From NCBI RefSeq assembly GCF_029533155.1, contig NZ_JAIZDB010000020.1, forward strand, positions 1-64,000: a stretch of DNA of 64,000 nucleotides. Reading direction: 5' to 3'. Below the pieces are notes generated by a model that saw nothing but the letters and a program-made list of their open reading frames with translations, was not told where the DNA came from and did not search any database. A program made the translations under genes and the position numbers. Shown one piece after another: positions 45,974 to 54,064 of this stretch; the first letter of the stretch is position 1; each line of letters opens with the position of its first letter. The DNA comes from Psychrobacillus antarcticus (GTDB lineage Bacteria > Bacillota > Bacilli > Bacillales_A > Planococcaceae).

Positions 45974-46936
45974 TTATCGCACCTCTTCCTTTGCAAGTAT
46001 TGCTCGAAGAAGTATAGATTGATTCACAAAGCCTAGCTCCCTATCGTTTCGCTTTACTTGTATCCCCTTCGTACTGTCGTTTTCCAATAAAGCGATAGCT
46101 TCCTCCACTAACATAGAAGCATCAACCTCTATATAATGTGTTGCCGTTTCACTTTCAAAAAATGACACAAAGTCTTGTAATTCTCTTTTGCCAACCGATT
46201 TTTTCCTATTGATTCGTTCGACACCAATATAGTTTTTCACAAAGTCATTCATAGGATTTTCTATTAACTCTGTTGGAGTTGCTACTTGCTCAATCTTTCC
46301 ATTTTTCATGACGATGATCATATCCGCAATTTTTAGTGCTTCATCTATATCATGCGTAACAAAAATGATTGTTTTCTTGATCTTCTCCTGTAAATACTTC
46401 ATCTCATTTTGCAATTGTTCACGGCTTATCGGATCAAGTGCACTAAATGGTTCATCCATTAATATAATATCCGGATTCGCAGCAAGCGCACGCACTACAC
46501 CTATTCGTTGCTGCTGCCCACCACTTAGCTCAAGCGGATATTTATGCAGATACTGTTCAGGTTCAAGTCCAACCATATTCATTAATTCGTGAATTCGAGC
46601 AGTCGTCTTATCCTTTGCCCACCCCTTCAAATTTGGTACGAGTCCTGCATTTTTTTCGATCGTCATATGCGGAAACAATCCAATTCGTTGAATAACATAT
46701 CCAATCGTTTTCCTTAGTTCCACAGGATCTATAGTGGAGATCGCTTTCCCCTCCACGTAAACCTCACCAGACGTAGGAGTTTCTAAGCGATTGATAAGTT
46801 TTAGAAGTGTAGTTTTACCGCATCCACTCGGTCCAATGATGACGACTAATTGCTCTTTTGGAATTGTTAATGAGACATTCTGCAAAGCTTTCGTTCCATC
46901 TGGAAACACTTTGATAATATTTTCAAAACGAATCAA
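45974..46936 (-). CDS. Osmoprotectant ABC transporter ATPase with C-terminal CBS-like region (OpuBA/OpuCA-like)
   Basis: A 320-residue ATPase: Walker A VIIGPSGCGKTTLLKLI, Q loop, signature LSGGQQQRIGV, Walker B PDIILMDEPFSALDP, switch VTHD. Beyond about residue 240 a CBS-like segment (IEVDASMLVEEAIALLENDS and VNQSILLRAILA) appears, shorter than the paired CBS domains of OpuCA. I chose the TTG at 46936, preceded by AAAGGAGGT; the longer frame places that box inside the gene. Confidence 0.9.
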   Translation of the reverse strand: MIRFENIIKVFPDGTKALQNVSLTIPKEQLVVIIGPSGCGKTTLLKLINRLETPTSGEVYVEGKAISTIDPVELRKTIGYVIQRIGLFPHMTIEKNAGLVPNLKGWAKDKTTARIHELMNMVGLEPEQYLHKYPLELSGGQQQRIGVVRALAANPDIILMDEPFSALDPISREQLQNEMKYLQEKIKKTIIFVTHDIDEALKIADMIIVMKNGKIEQVATPTELIENPMNDFVKNYIGVERINRKKSVGKRELQDFVSFFESETATHYIEVDASMLVEEAIALLENDSTKGIQVKRNDRELGFVNQSILLRAILAKEEVR

Positions 46937-47039
46937 CTCCCTTACCTCCTTTCTTCTACTATATTTACTCTTCATCATGTTTACCCTAAAAAGTTCGAGA
47001 TAAAGCCTTCATTTTATCCATTTCGTGAAAAAATTTGGT

Positions 47040-47285
47040 GCGGTCTCTCGTATATAGCACTTTCTCTCTCGTATAGCAGTGGCTCTCTCGTATAGGACTT
47101 ATTCGTTCTCGTATAGAACACACTCTCTCTCGTATAATGGCTGATCGCTCTCCATACTGTTTGTTACTTGCGGTTACCAACTGTTTACTGGCGTTCGCCG
47201 GATCTTTACTTGCTCTGTTAGCCGGGTTACTTGCTCATTTACTGTATTTACCGGCGCTCGTAGATCATTTACTTGCTAAACGGCT
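47040..47285. repeat. 21-bp periodic arrays 6a (CTCGTATA) and 6b (TTTAC)
   Basis: Two adjoining arrays. 6a: CTCGTATA at 47047, 47068, 47087, 47108 and 47129 (steps 21, 19, 21, 21). 6b: TTAC at 47164, 47185, 47206, 47227, 47248 and 47269, all exactly 21 bp apart, usually as TTTACTTGC or TTTACTGG. The region lies between the osmoprotectant ATPase start and the next gene end. Confidence 0.92.
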
Positions 47286-47321
47286 AATTTCCCCATATAT
47301 ATGTACTTGATTCAGTCATAC

Positions 47322-47352
47322 AAAAAACCGTCTCCCTTTCAGGAAACGATTT
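47322..47352 (-). terminator. Terminator after the ring-cleaving dioxygenase gene
   Basis: Minus strand: ATCGTTTCC and GGGAGACGGT pair (with wobbles) around TGAAA, then TTTTTTG. Confidence 0.75.
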
Positions 47353-47361
47353 TCTTTAAAA

Positions 47362-48339
47362 TTATTCTTTTACAAACTCAATTGTGCTGCGGACTGTATC
47401 GATTGATCGCACGAGACCTTCGATTTGGTCGCGTTTTGGCTCTAAGAAAGGAGGCAATGACAATTTTTCTCCTAGTGTTTCATATGGTTCGTCTCCCATG
47501 AATCCTGGACCATCTGTTGCAAATTCAAATAGGATGCCGTTTGCAACTCTCGAATACAATGATTGGAAAAAGAAACGATCAACAAATCCTGATGTTTGGA
47601 AGCCAAAGCCTTCTATACGCTCTGTCCATTCATCTAGCACAGCTCGATCTTCTACTCGGAATGCTGCATGGTGAACTGTTCCAAAACCTTGACGACCTGG
47701 AGGAAGAATGATGTTTTTCTCCACAATAACCTGTGCACCATTTCCACCCTCACCTACTTCAAATAAGTGGAATGATCCTTCTTGTCCAATCTCTTTAAAT
47801 AGCAAAACTTTTTCGAGCACTTCTTTCATATAGTCAAATTCAGCAATACGAATAGTAATCGGACCTAGACCAGTAATAGCATAATCTAGTGGAACGGGAC
47901 CTTTTTGCCACGGTGTACCTGCTGCTACTCCAATATTTTTTTCGTCTGATACTAGTTGATATTGTTGGTCGTCAAAATCAACAAAAGACAGTACTTTTAT
48001 TCCAAATTGCTCTTGGATCCCAAAATGCTTCACATCTAAGCGATCGAAACGTTTTACCCAATAATCTAAAGCAGCATCTGTTGGTACACGAAAGGCCGTA
48101 CGATATATTTCATTTGTACCATGTGTCCCCTTTTGAATGTTTGGAAAATCGAAGAACGTCATATCCGTCCCTGCTCCACCAACATCATCTGCAAAAAACA
48201 AATGATAAGTTTTAATATCATCTTGATTGACCGTTTTCTTAACAAGTCGCATACCTAATACATAAGTGAAAAATTTGTAGTTTTCTTCCGCACTGCTTGT
48301 AATGGCAGTAACATGGTGCATACCTTTTAAATGATTCAT
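47362..48339 (-). CDS. VOC-family ring-cleaving dioxygenase (MhqO/MhqA-like)
   Basis: A 325-residue protein with two tandem vicinal-oxygen-chelate modules: GMHHVTAITSSAEENYKFFT (metal His) and FGTVHHAAFRVEDRAVLDEW, with a C-terminal metal Glu region (ANGILFEFATDGPGF). It fits the MhqO family, which in B. subtilis degrades hydroquinone- and catechol-type quinones under control of the MarR-type repressor MhqR. Likely role: electrophile/quinone detoxification. GGAGGAAT precedes the ATG. The promoter overlaps an MhqR-like palindrome. Confidence 0.87.
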   Translation of the reverse strand: MNHLKGMHHVTAITSSAEENYKFFTYVLGMRLVKKTVNQDDIKTYHLFFADDVGGAGTDMTFFDFPNIQKGTHGTNEIYRTAFRVPTDAALDYWVKRFDRLDVKHFGIQEQFGIKVLSFVDFDDQQYQLVSDEKNIGVAAGTPWQKGPVPLDYAITGLGPITIRIAEFDYMKEVLEKVLLFKEIGQEGSFHLFEVGEGGNGAQVIVEKNIILPPGRQGFGTVHHAAFRVEDRAVLDEWTERIEGFGFQTSGFVDRFFFQSLYSRVANGILFEFATDGPGFMGDEPYETLGEKLSLPPFLEPKRDQIEGLVRSIDTVRSTIEFVKE

Positions 48340-48374
48340 ATATATTCCTCCAATATTTTATCTTTAATTTAAAC

Positions 48375-48390
48375 ATCTCTAATTCAAAGT
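48375..48390 (-). promoter_or_regulatory. MhqR-like operator at the dioxygenase promoter
   Basis: ATCTCTAATTCAAAGT is an imperfect palindrome resembling the B. subtilis MhqR box as I recall it (ATCTCGAATTCGAGAT, 12 of 16 bases). It sits just downstream of the -10 of the promoter below. Confidence 0.5.
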
Positions 48391-48391
48391 A

Positions 48392-48420
48392 ATTTTAACA
48401 TTGTTAATTAAACATGTCAA
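48392..48420 (-). promoter_or_regulatory. Promoter of the ring-cleaving dioxygenase gene
   Basis: Minus strand TTGACA (48415-48420), 17-bp spacer, TAAAAT (48392-48397). Confidence 0.82.
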
Positions 48421-48483
48421 CAATTCTATTCTTCCACCAAACCATAAAAGAAAACACCAATTAGTTTATTTTCGCCAATAAAA

Positions 48484-48510
48484 AAACTGTCCTATTGTTA
48501 AGACAGTTTC
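48484..48510 (-). terminator. Terminator after the ornithine cyclodeaminase-like gene
   Basis: AAACTGTC (48484-48491) pairs with GACAGTTT (48502-48509), T7 on the minus strand. Confidence 0.82.
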
Positions 48511-48520
48511 TACTTATTCA

Positions 48521-49504
48521 TCAAACTTCTATATGTGTTCCAATGTTTTGTTCTTTGGCTTTTACGTAAGCACCTTTAGCTACAGCCAAATCAAAATAGG
48601 CTGCTCCAACAGATTTGAATATGGTAATTTCAGCTTCATTTTCTCGACCAATTATGTCCTTTACAACAAGCTGTCCTAATTCCCCGTGGGCATCATTAAA
48701 TGACCACTCCCCAATTTTCTCTGCATGCATCAGTTCACCTGCTTCATCCTTCACTCCAGCTAAATCATCTACAACTATTTTAGAAGCCCGTTTAATAGTT
48801 GTTACATCCATCTCCAACATATGGGGTAAATAAGAACCTACACCATTGATATGTGTGCCAGGTTGTAAATCCACTCCATTAAATACGGGTTCATTAGAGC
48901 GAGTTGCACAACAAATGATATGTGCTTGACGTACTGCTACCGATACATCTTCTACTATTTCAAATGGAACTTTTACTCCAAAATCTCTTAACTTTTCTCC
49001 AAATCTACGTGCTTTTTCAGCAGTCCGATTAAATAAAATAATACGTTTGATATTTCGGACAGCAAGGACACCTAAAGCTTGTTCAAAAGCCATCGCCCCA
49101 GTACCGATAATCGTCAATACATTTGCATTTTTTCTTGCTAAATAATTTGTCGCAATAGCGCTCAGTGCACCTGTACGTAATCGAGTTAAATAAGAAGCGT
49201 TCAACATTGCCACATGCTCTCCATTTTGTGCATCCGATAATAATACAACCCCTTGGGTCGTCGGTTTCCCATTAGATGGATTGTTTGGATAGATGGTTAC
49301 TACTTTAACTGCAGTTACTTCCTCTACTAAATCCGCACTCGGCATGTAAAGTGCCGATGCTTCATGTTGTGGAAATTCGATAACTGTTCGATGTGGATTT
49401 GCAATTTTGTCTGCTACTTTGGCCTTCAACACATCTTCTATATCCTTTATCGCTTCTTTCATATTATATGTATGCATAATTTGTTGTTCATTTACTACTA
49501 ACAT
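48521..49504 (-). CDS. Ornithine cyclodeaminase/mu-crystallin family protein
   Basis: A 327-residue NAD(P)-binding protein: N-terminal substrate half (AIKDIEDVLKAKVADKIANP, ALYMPSADL, KVVTIYPNNPSNGKPTTQG), Rossmann motif LTIIGTGAMAFEQALGVLAV, and VVDDLAGVKDEAGELMHAEK. The family includes ornithine cyclodeaminase, alanine dehydrogenase (archaeal) and ketimine reductase, so the reaction is not fixed. I use the ATG at 49504, preceded by GGAGGAAT. It follows an MFS transporter gene by 63 bp, across a terminator. Confidence 0.85.
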   Translation of the reverse strand: MLVVNEQQIMHTYNMKEAIKDIEDVLKAKVADKIANPHRTVIEFPQHEASALYMPSADLVEEVTAVKVVTIYPNNPSNGKPTTQGVVLLSDAQNGEHVAMLNASYLTRLRTGALSAIATNYLARKNANVLTIIGTGAMAFEQALGVLAVRNIKRIILFNRTAEKARRFGEKLRDFGVKVPFEIVEDVSVAVRQAHIICCATRSNEPVFNGVDLQPGTHINGVGSYLPHMLEMDVTTIKRASKIVVDDLAGVKDEAGELMHAEKIGEWSFNDAHGELGQLVVKDIIGRENEAEITIFKSVGAAYFDLAVAKGAYVKAKEQNIGTHIEV

Positions 49505-49525
49505 TATGTATTCCTCCAATGATGA

Positions 49526-49562
49526 AAAACTCGTCTTTCCATCAAAAGCAAAGACGAGTTTT
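49526..49562 (-). terminator. Terminator between the MFS transporter and the cyclodeaminase-like gene
   Basis: AAAACTCGTCTTT (49526-49538) pairs with AAAGACGAGTTTT (49550-49562); TTTTTC follows on the minus strand. It could attenuate read-through into the next gene. Confidence 0.85.
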
Positions 49563-49567
49563 GTTAT

Positions 49568-50908
49568 TTAAACTCCGCTTAATCCTTTATTAACCAAAAC
49601 ACTTTTTTTATCTTTTTCTACTGTTTCATTTTCTTCATCTAAATTTTCCTGACTACGATCTTTCACTGCCCATATAGCTACTAACGAAATAACTGCTGTG
49701 AAAATAATATAAATTGCAACTGGTACATAAGAACCGTTAAACTGTAGCATTAGGCTTGCTGCAACTAATGGTGCAGTACCTCCAGCTAAAGCTGCTCCAA
49801 TTTGGTAACCTAGTGTGACTCCTGTATAACGAACCTTCGCATTAAAAATTTCAGAGAACATAGTACCAAGTACCGCTGTAATAGGAGCCCAAATAATTCC
49901 TAATCCAATTACTGTTGCCACAACCAGCAGAACAACTGATTGTTGTTGAAGCATCCAGAAGTACGGGAATGCGAATAGAATCATCCCTATCGTTCCGGTA
50001 ACATATACTTTTTTCCGTCCAATTTTATCCGATAAGCTTCCCATGATAGGAATAAGAATGGTCGTAATAATTGTAGCTACCATAACCGTATTCAGCGTTG
50101 TAGTCCGTGAAAAACCTAACTCCGTTGTTGCATATGAAACCACAAATGTTCCAAAAATATAAAATGGTGCTGTCTCTACAACCTTTGCACCAATTGCTAT
50201 TAATACCTCACGCCAGTGATACTTTAACGTATCTAAAATTGGTAATTTAGGAATATCTCCAGATTCCTGCACTTTCTTAAATGAAGGAGTTTCATCAATA
50301 CCTTTACGAATCCACAATCCGAAAATTACTAGTAAAGCACTTAATAAAAATGGTACGCGCCAGCCCCATGTCATGAATGATTCTTCCGGAAGTAAGGTCA
50401 TGATCGACAACGCAACTGTTCCCATTACCATTCCGATAGTCACACCCATTTGAGGTATAGATCCATATAATCCTCTTTTTTCTTTTGGTGCATACTCAAC
50501 TGCCAATAACAATGCCCCTCCCCATTCTCCACCAATACCAATCCCTTGGACTAAGCGTAAAGTGATTAACAGAATTGGTGCCCAAATACCGATTGCCTGA
50601 TAAGTCGGGAGTAACCCCATCCCAAATGTAGCAACACCCATCAGCGTTAACGTAACAACTAGTGTTTTTTTGCGTCCAATTCTATCTCCAATATGACTGA
50701 AGATAATCCCTCCAAATGGACGGATAAAGAACGATAAAGCAAAGGATGCATACGCTAGTATAAGCCCTACCGATGGGTCTTCTGTAACGAAAAATACTTG
50801 ATTAAATACTAGTGCTGCCACTGTACCATATAAGAAATAATCAAACCATTCTATTGAGCTTCCTACCAAACTAGCTATCCATATTTTTCTCATACTCTTT
50901 GGATCCAT
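49568..50908 (-). CDS. MFS transporter, metabolite:H+ symporter type (ProP/ShiA-like)
   Basis: A 446-residue 12-helix transporter. MHS hallmarks: GSSIEWFDYFLYGTVAALVF at the first helix, FIRPFGGIIFSHIGDRIGRK, RLVQGIGIGGEWGGALLL and GSLSDKIGRKKVYVTG. Family members take up osmolytes, dicarboxylates or aromatic acids with protons. I chose the ATG at 50908 (AAGGGGAG upstream); the longer frame adds 27 residues without a ribosome site. A divergent XRE-cupin regulator gene adjoins it. Confidence 0.88.
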   Translation of the reverse strand: MDPKSMRKIWIASLVGSSIEWFDYFLYGTVAALVFNQVFFVTEDPSVGLILAYASFALSFFIRPFGGIIFSHIGDRIGRKKTLVVTLTLMGVATFGMGLLPTYQAIGIWAPILLITLRLVQGIGIGGEWGGALLLAVEYAPKEKRGLYGSIPQMGVTIGMVMGTVALSIMTLLPEESFMTWGWRVPFLLSALLVIFGLWIRKGIDETPSFKKVQESGDIPKLPILDTLKYHWREVLIAIGAKVVETAPFYIFGTFVVSYATTELGFSRTTTLNTVMVATIITTILIPIMGSLSDKIGRKKVYVTGTIGMILFAFPYFWMLQQQSVVLLVVATVIGLGIIWAPITAVLGTMFSEIFNAKVRYTGVTLGYQIGAALAGGTAPLVAASLMLQFNGSYVPVAIYIIFTAVISLVAIWAVKDRSQENLDEENETVEKDKKSVLVNKGLSGV

Positions 50909-51069
50909 CTTACATCTCCCCTTATTAAAATTGAAGTGACACTTTAATTTTTCCGTCTTTATTCTAAATAGTTTCGAATTTTCTGTCAACTGAGTTTTAC
51001 TAAATTTATAGAAAGAATTAAATAGAGTAAGGTATGATAGATATACTTAACAGTTAAGGAGAATAATAT

Positions 51070-51582
51070 ATGTCTTCTCATTCAATAGGAAAGATTTTAA
51101 AAGAATTTCGAAAAGAACGTAAACTAACGTTAAAAGAGCTAGCAGAACAGACAAATGTCTCCATTAGCTTCCTTTCTCAGGTAGAACGCGGAAAGTCTAG
51201 CGTTACACTAGAATCCCTTAAAAAAATTGCCGATGCATTAAAAGTGAATCCAACAGTATTTTTCCCTGAAAACACGAATGCAGAGGAATTAGAAGAAATA
51301 AGACAGCAATTCTATTACAAGGACTTATCCTGCGGTATAAAAGAAGCATCCTATGCGCCTATACTAGTAACACTACAGCCAGGTGAAAATGAAGGAAATG
51401 CCTTTTCACACGGCGGTCATGAATTTTTATTTGTCATAGAAGGGACTTTGACCGTTGTTGTAGATGAGGAAAAACAGGAATTACAGGAGCAACAATCTAT
51501 CATGTTCGATGCAAGCAAATCTCATTACTGGTATAACTATTCAGAAAAACCAATTCGTTTTCTTGTCGTTTCCTCTAAATAA
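51070..51582 (+). CDS. XRE-family regulator with C-terminal cupin domain
   Basis: A 170-residue regulator. Residues about 5-60 are a Cro/C1 helix-turn-helix (IGKILKEFRKERKLTLKELA, SISFLSQVERGKSSVTLESL). Residues about 95-170 are a cupin (SHGGHEFLFVIEGTLTVVVD, FDASKSHYWYNYSEKPIRFL), presumably the ligand pocket. The PuuR/SutR-like architecture and divergent position suggest it controls the MFS transporter and cyclodeaminase-like genes. AAGGAG precedes the ATG. Confidence 0.9.
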   Translation: MSSHSIGKILKEFRKERKLTLKELAEQTNVSISFLSQVERGKSSVTLESLKKIADALKVNPTVFFPENTNAEELEEIRQQFYYKDLSCGIKEASYAPILVTLQPGENEGNAFSHGGHEFLFVIEGTLTVVVDEEKQELQEQQSIMFDASKSHYWYNYSEKPIRFLVVSSK

Positions 51583-51584
51583 TA

Positions 51585-51622
51585 GGCAAAGAAAAGAGCC
51601 CATTTGGGCACTTTTCTTTGTC
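51585..51622 (+). terminator. Terminator after the XRE-cupin gene
   Basis: CAAAGAAAAG-AGCCC pairs with GGGC-ACTTTTCTTTG around ATTT. The rest of the gap to 51894 (about 270 bp, AT-rich) shows no gene or recognised element. Confidence 0.8.
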
Positions 51623-51894
51623 TGTTATTAACTTTTATAACTAGAAAATTCTTTTATAAAAAATCCCCTATAAATCTATAAATCCTTTATATTCATCGAG
51701 ATGCGTCCATTTTCCTAAACAACCATGCGTAACACCTTCATAACGTTTTTACTCATCTTTTATCAGATTATATAACTCATCACTAGTCTATAAAAAGTAA
51801 TCTTTTACCTGAGGATGTAGTATTCTTCAATAAAAATAATTTATAAAGTATAATAGGTGAGTATTTAATTAAAATAATTTTGAGGGGTTAAGAT

Positions 51895-52533
51895 ATGGCT
51901 TCAGATAAAATGAATGCACAAAAATTGGCTTATGAATACATTCGAGAACGTATGCTGGATGGAACTTATAAAGGCGGAATGAAGCTCGTAGAAGAACGTC
52001 TTGCTGGTGAGATTGGTGTTAGTCGTACACCAATTCGTGAAGCAATTAAAAGATTAGAGCAAGAAGGTTTGATTAAAAATAAGCAAATCTATAATCCCAC
52101 TGCACAGGATTTGATATACATATATGAGTTACGCATAGTACTAGAAAGTTTTGCAGCAAAAAGAGCAGCGGAAAATATGACAACAGAAACGGTAATAGAA
52201 CTTGAGAATACCATAAAGAAATCTCGTAGTTTGCTTATGGAAGGACATTCAAAAAATATATACAATGAAACCCAACGCTTTCATGAATTAATCATAAATG
52301 AATGCCAAAATCCCATAATGATTGAAAAATTAGAAAAAGCTCAGACAATTTTCTATTTGTTTAGCCTAAGGCTTGATATATATAATCGCCCACATTTAAT
52401 AGATGAGCATGAGGAAATATACAAAGCCATTAAGAATAAGAATGAACTACTTGCCGGCGAACTAATGGCCAAACATTTATATAAAGACATGAATTTCACT
52501 CTAGAGATTATTGGTAGAAAAGGACATTATTAA
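51895..52533 (+). CDS. GntR-family regulator, FCD (FadR-type) effector domain
   Basis: A 212-residue regulator: N-terminal winged helix (AYEYIRERMLDGTYKGGMKL, GEIGVSRTPIREAIKRLEQE, GLIKN) and an all-helical FCD domain (YELRIVLESFAAKRAAENMT, RFHELIINECQNPIM, DEHEEIYKAIKNKNELLAGE) with the usual Asp/His metal-ligand residues. Such proteins respond to small carboxylic acids or sugar acids. It precedes a gluconate-dehydrogenase-like locus whose promoter has palindromes of the FadR-subfamily kind. GAGGGG precedes the ATG. Confidence 0.9.
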   Translation: MASDKMNAQKLAYEYIRERMLDGTYKGGMKLVEERLAGEIGVSRTPIREAIKRLEQEGLIKNKQIYNPTAQDLIYIYELRIVLESFAAKRAAENMTTETVIELENTIKKSRSLLMEGHSKNIYNETQRFHELIINECQNPIMIEKLEKAQTIFYLFSLRLDIYNRPHLIDEHEEIYKAIKNKNELLAGELMAKHLYKDMNFTLEIIGRKGHY

Positions 52534-52576
52534 ATATTTAAGCAATTTATACTTTGATGAAATTGCAATTTACTAT

Positions 52577-52622
52577 CAAAAAAGCACTAATCCAATCAGC
52601 GATTGATTTAGTGCTTTTTTGT
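52577..52622 (+). terminator. Terminator after the GntR gene
   Basis: AAAAAAGCACTAA pairs with TTAGTGCTTTTTT across an 18-nt apex containing TCCAATCAGCGATTGA, itself partly self-complementary. Confidence 0.85.
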
Positions 52623-52786
52623 TTTATTATTTTTTCATTAAAGTTCAACTCACCACGAATAGTATAAGAGATAACCTATTCGCATTAAAGAATACCCATT
52701 AAACTCCATACCTCCGCCCTTTATGATCCAAAGCAATAGTCCCCCTTTAAGAAAAACCGGGCAATAAAACGCCCGGTCCTCTAGGA

Positions 52787-53435
52787 TCTAAACCTGTTTC
52801 TACTGTTTTCGAAGGGCTTTGTACAGATTTATTGCTATATAATTACCGTTTGATTTTTTAAAAGATGCTGGTCGTGACTGAAGTCACGACCAGCATCTTT
52901 TTTTCTCGGTAATCTTATGGCTATTAACTGTCCGTCGCCCTTCTACAACTTTTAGAAACGGGTTAGTTCATTTTTGGGGTAACTAGAGAAAAGCTAAATT
53001 CCTATACAGAGAAGTAGCTCACGAAGATGCAATTTCGTTCGCTATTTCGCTTCTTTATTTAGTGAACACTAACTATTTCTCTTTATTTCCTCTGGTATAA
53101 AAGGATATCTACTTTCTACATCCTTCTTTCCAGAATAGTATCCCTAATGCTTCAGACGGTTTTTCACTATATTAAATCTGGCTACTATTATAATCTAAGC
53201 GAGAGTCTATGCAATATCCCCTAGTTTAGTACTACTCATTTAATTGATTGGAGTGAAAGTGGCGACTCCTGTGGGAACAGCACGAGCTGAAAGCCCCGCA
53301 GGAACGTTTGAAAGGGACAAAGGCTAAGAGCGCCACATCGTGTGGCAACACCTTCGTGACCAACATCCTGTTGGCCCGAGGAGATTGAAGCCATGCCCAC
53401 GGAAAGCGTCCACTGAAATGCAAATCAGTAGCAGC
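52787..53435 (+). repeat. Large dispersed intergenic repeat, copy C (plus orientation)
   Basis: The same ordered blocks as copy A in the plus orientation: TTTTCGAAGGGCTTTG, ATTACCG, a perfect 19-bp hairpin (52861-52879 / 52882-52900) with T-run, CGGTAAT, CTGTCCGTCGCCCT, TTTATTTAGTGAACACT, TATTTCTCTTTATTTCC, GTATCCCTAAT and the terminal block from about 53232 with GTGGCGACTCCTG and CGGAAAGCGTCCAC. Its terminal block has a longer insert than copy A, containing GCCACATCGTGTGGC and CCAACATCCTGTTGG hairpins. The flanking gaps (52623-52786, 53436-53660) hold only a short ACCGGGC / GCCCGGT hairpin and AT-rich sequence. Confidence 0.82.
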
Positions 53436-53661
53436 AATCATTCTTAAAAGCCCTGCAAAACTGGTGTTCATGCTGTATTTTTATATACTTTCTTATCTTT
53501 TAAGAAAGTTTTCAAGTAAACTTCAAAACCTCTTTTAAACTTTACTATAAATATCCAATTTATTTTATAGATTTTATACTAGTTAACAATTATTTATCCT
53601 CATATACAAATTATTAAATGTGTACAAACAACAAACGTTTATAGTAAAATGAATGATGTCA

Positions 53662-53696
53662 TTTTGTATACAAAAAGAATTGTTTTGTATACAAAA
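53662..53696 (+). promoter_or_regulatory. Tandem GntR-type palindromic operators upstream of the oxidoreductase locus
   Basis: The perfect 14-bp palindrome TTTTGTATACAAAA occurs at 53662-53675 and 53683-53696, exactly 21 bp apart. The core TTGTATACAA is typical of FadR-subfamily GntR operators. A possible -10 (TAAAAT, about 53645) lies just upstream, so binding would repress. The GntR protein at 51895-52533 is the likely ligand. Confidence 0.82.
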
Positions 53697-53750
53697 AGAA
53701 GCATCTTTTTAAAATAGTTCTTATTTATTGCATAAGAAAGGAGAATAAGT

Positions 53751-54008
53751 ATGACGCAGTACAATTTAGAAGAATTGAGGATGCTCAATCAAATGCTACT
53801 TGCCCTTTTTATCGTAGCTGATTTTGCCCTTTTACTCTTTTTTTATAATAGTCCATTCCCTTGGTTTGCCCTATTAGGTTCTGAAATTGGTTTAGCCATT
53901 ATTGTGCTTTGTTGGTCAGGAAGAAAATACACTATTTTCATAGTTTCATTACTTGTTTTTTCGGCTCTTCATACAATTGTTTATAATTGGAGCTCTATTG
54001 TGCATTAA
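53751..54008 (+). CDS. Small three-helix membrane protein heading the dehydrogenase operon
   Basis: An 85-residue protein: MTQYNLEELRMLNQMLLALF, a short polar start, then three hydrophobic helices (about 15-31, 38-55, 60-78) with WFALLGSEIGLAIIVLCW. No haem-binding CxxCH motif is present. GAAAGGAG precedes the ATG. It is 56 bp upstream of the Tat-exported subunit gene and behind the tandem operators, so it may anchor the enzyme or assist electron transfer. The family is unknown to me. Confidence 0.65.
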   Translation: MTQYNLEELRMLNQMLLALFIVADFALLLFFYNSPFPWFALLGSEIGLAIIVLCWSGRKYTIFIVSLLVFSALHTIVYNWSSIVH

Positions 54009-54064
54009 AGGAAGAAAATTTCTTACACATTTTTTATTTATCTAGTTAAATGGGAGGTTTTAAT

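Noticed and set aside
46986-47180. A 64-codon minus-strand frame with RERxxxI-like repeats
   Set aside because: It is the translation of periodic array 6a; the 19-bp step and alternative Arg codons keep it open by chance, and there is no ribosome site.
53232-53471. 79-codon minus-strand frame in repeat copy C
   Set aside because: Lies wholly in the dispersed repeat and is not kept open in copies A or B.
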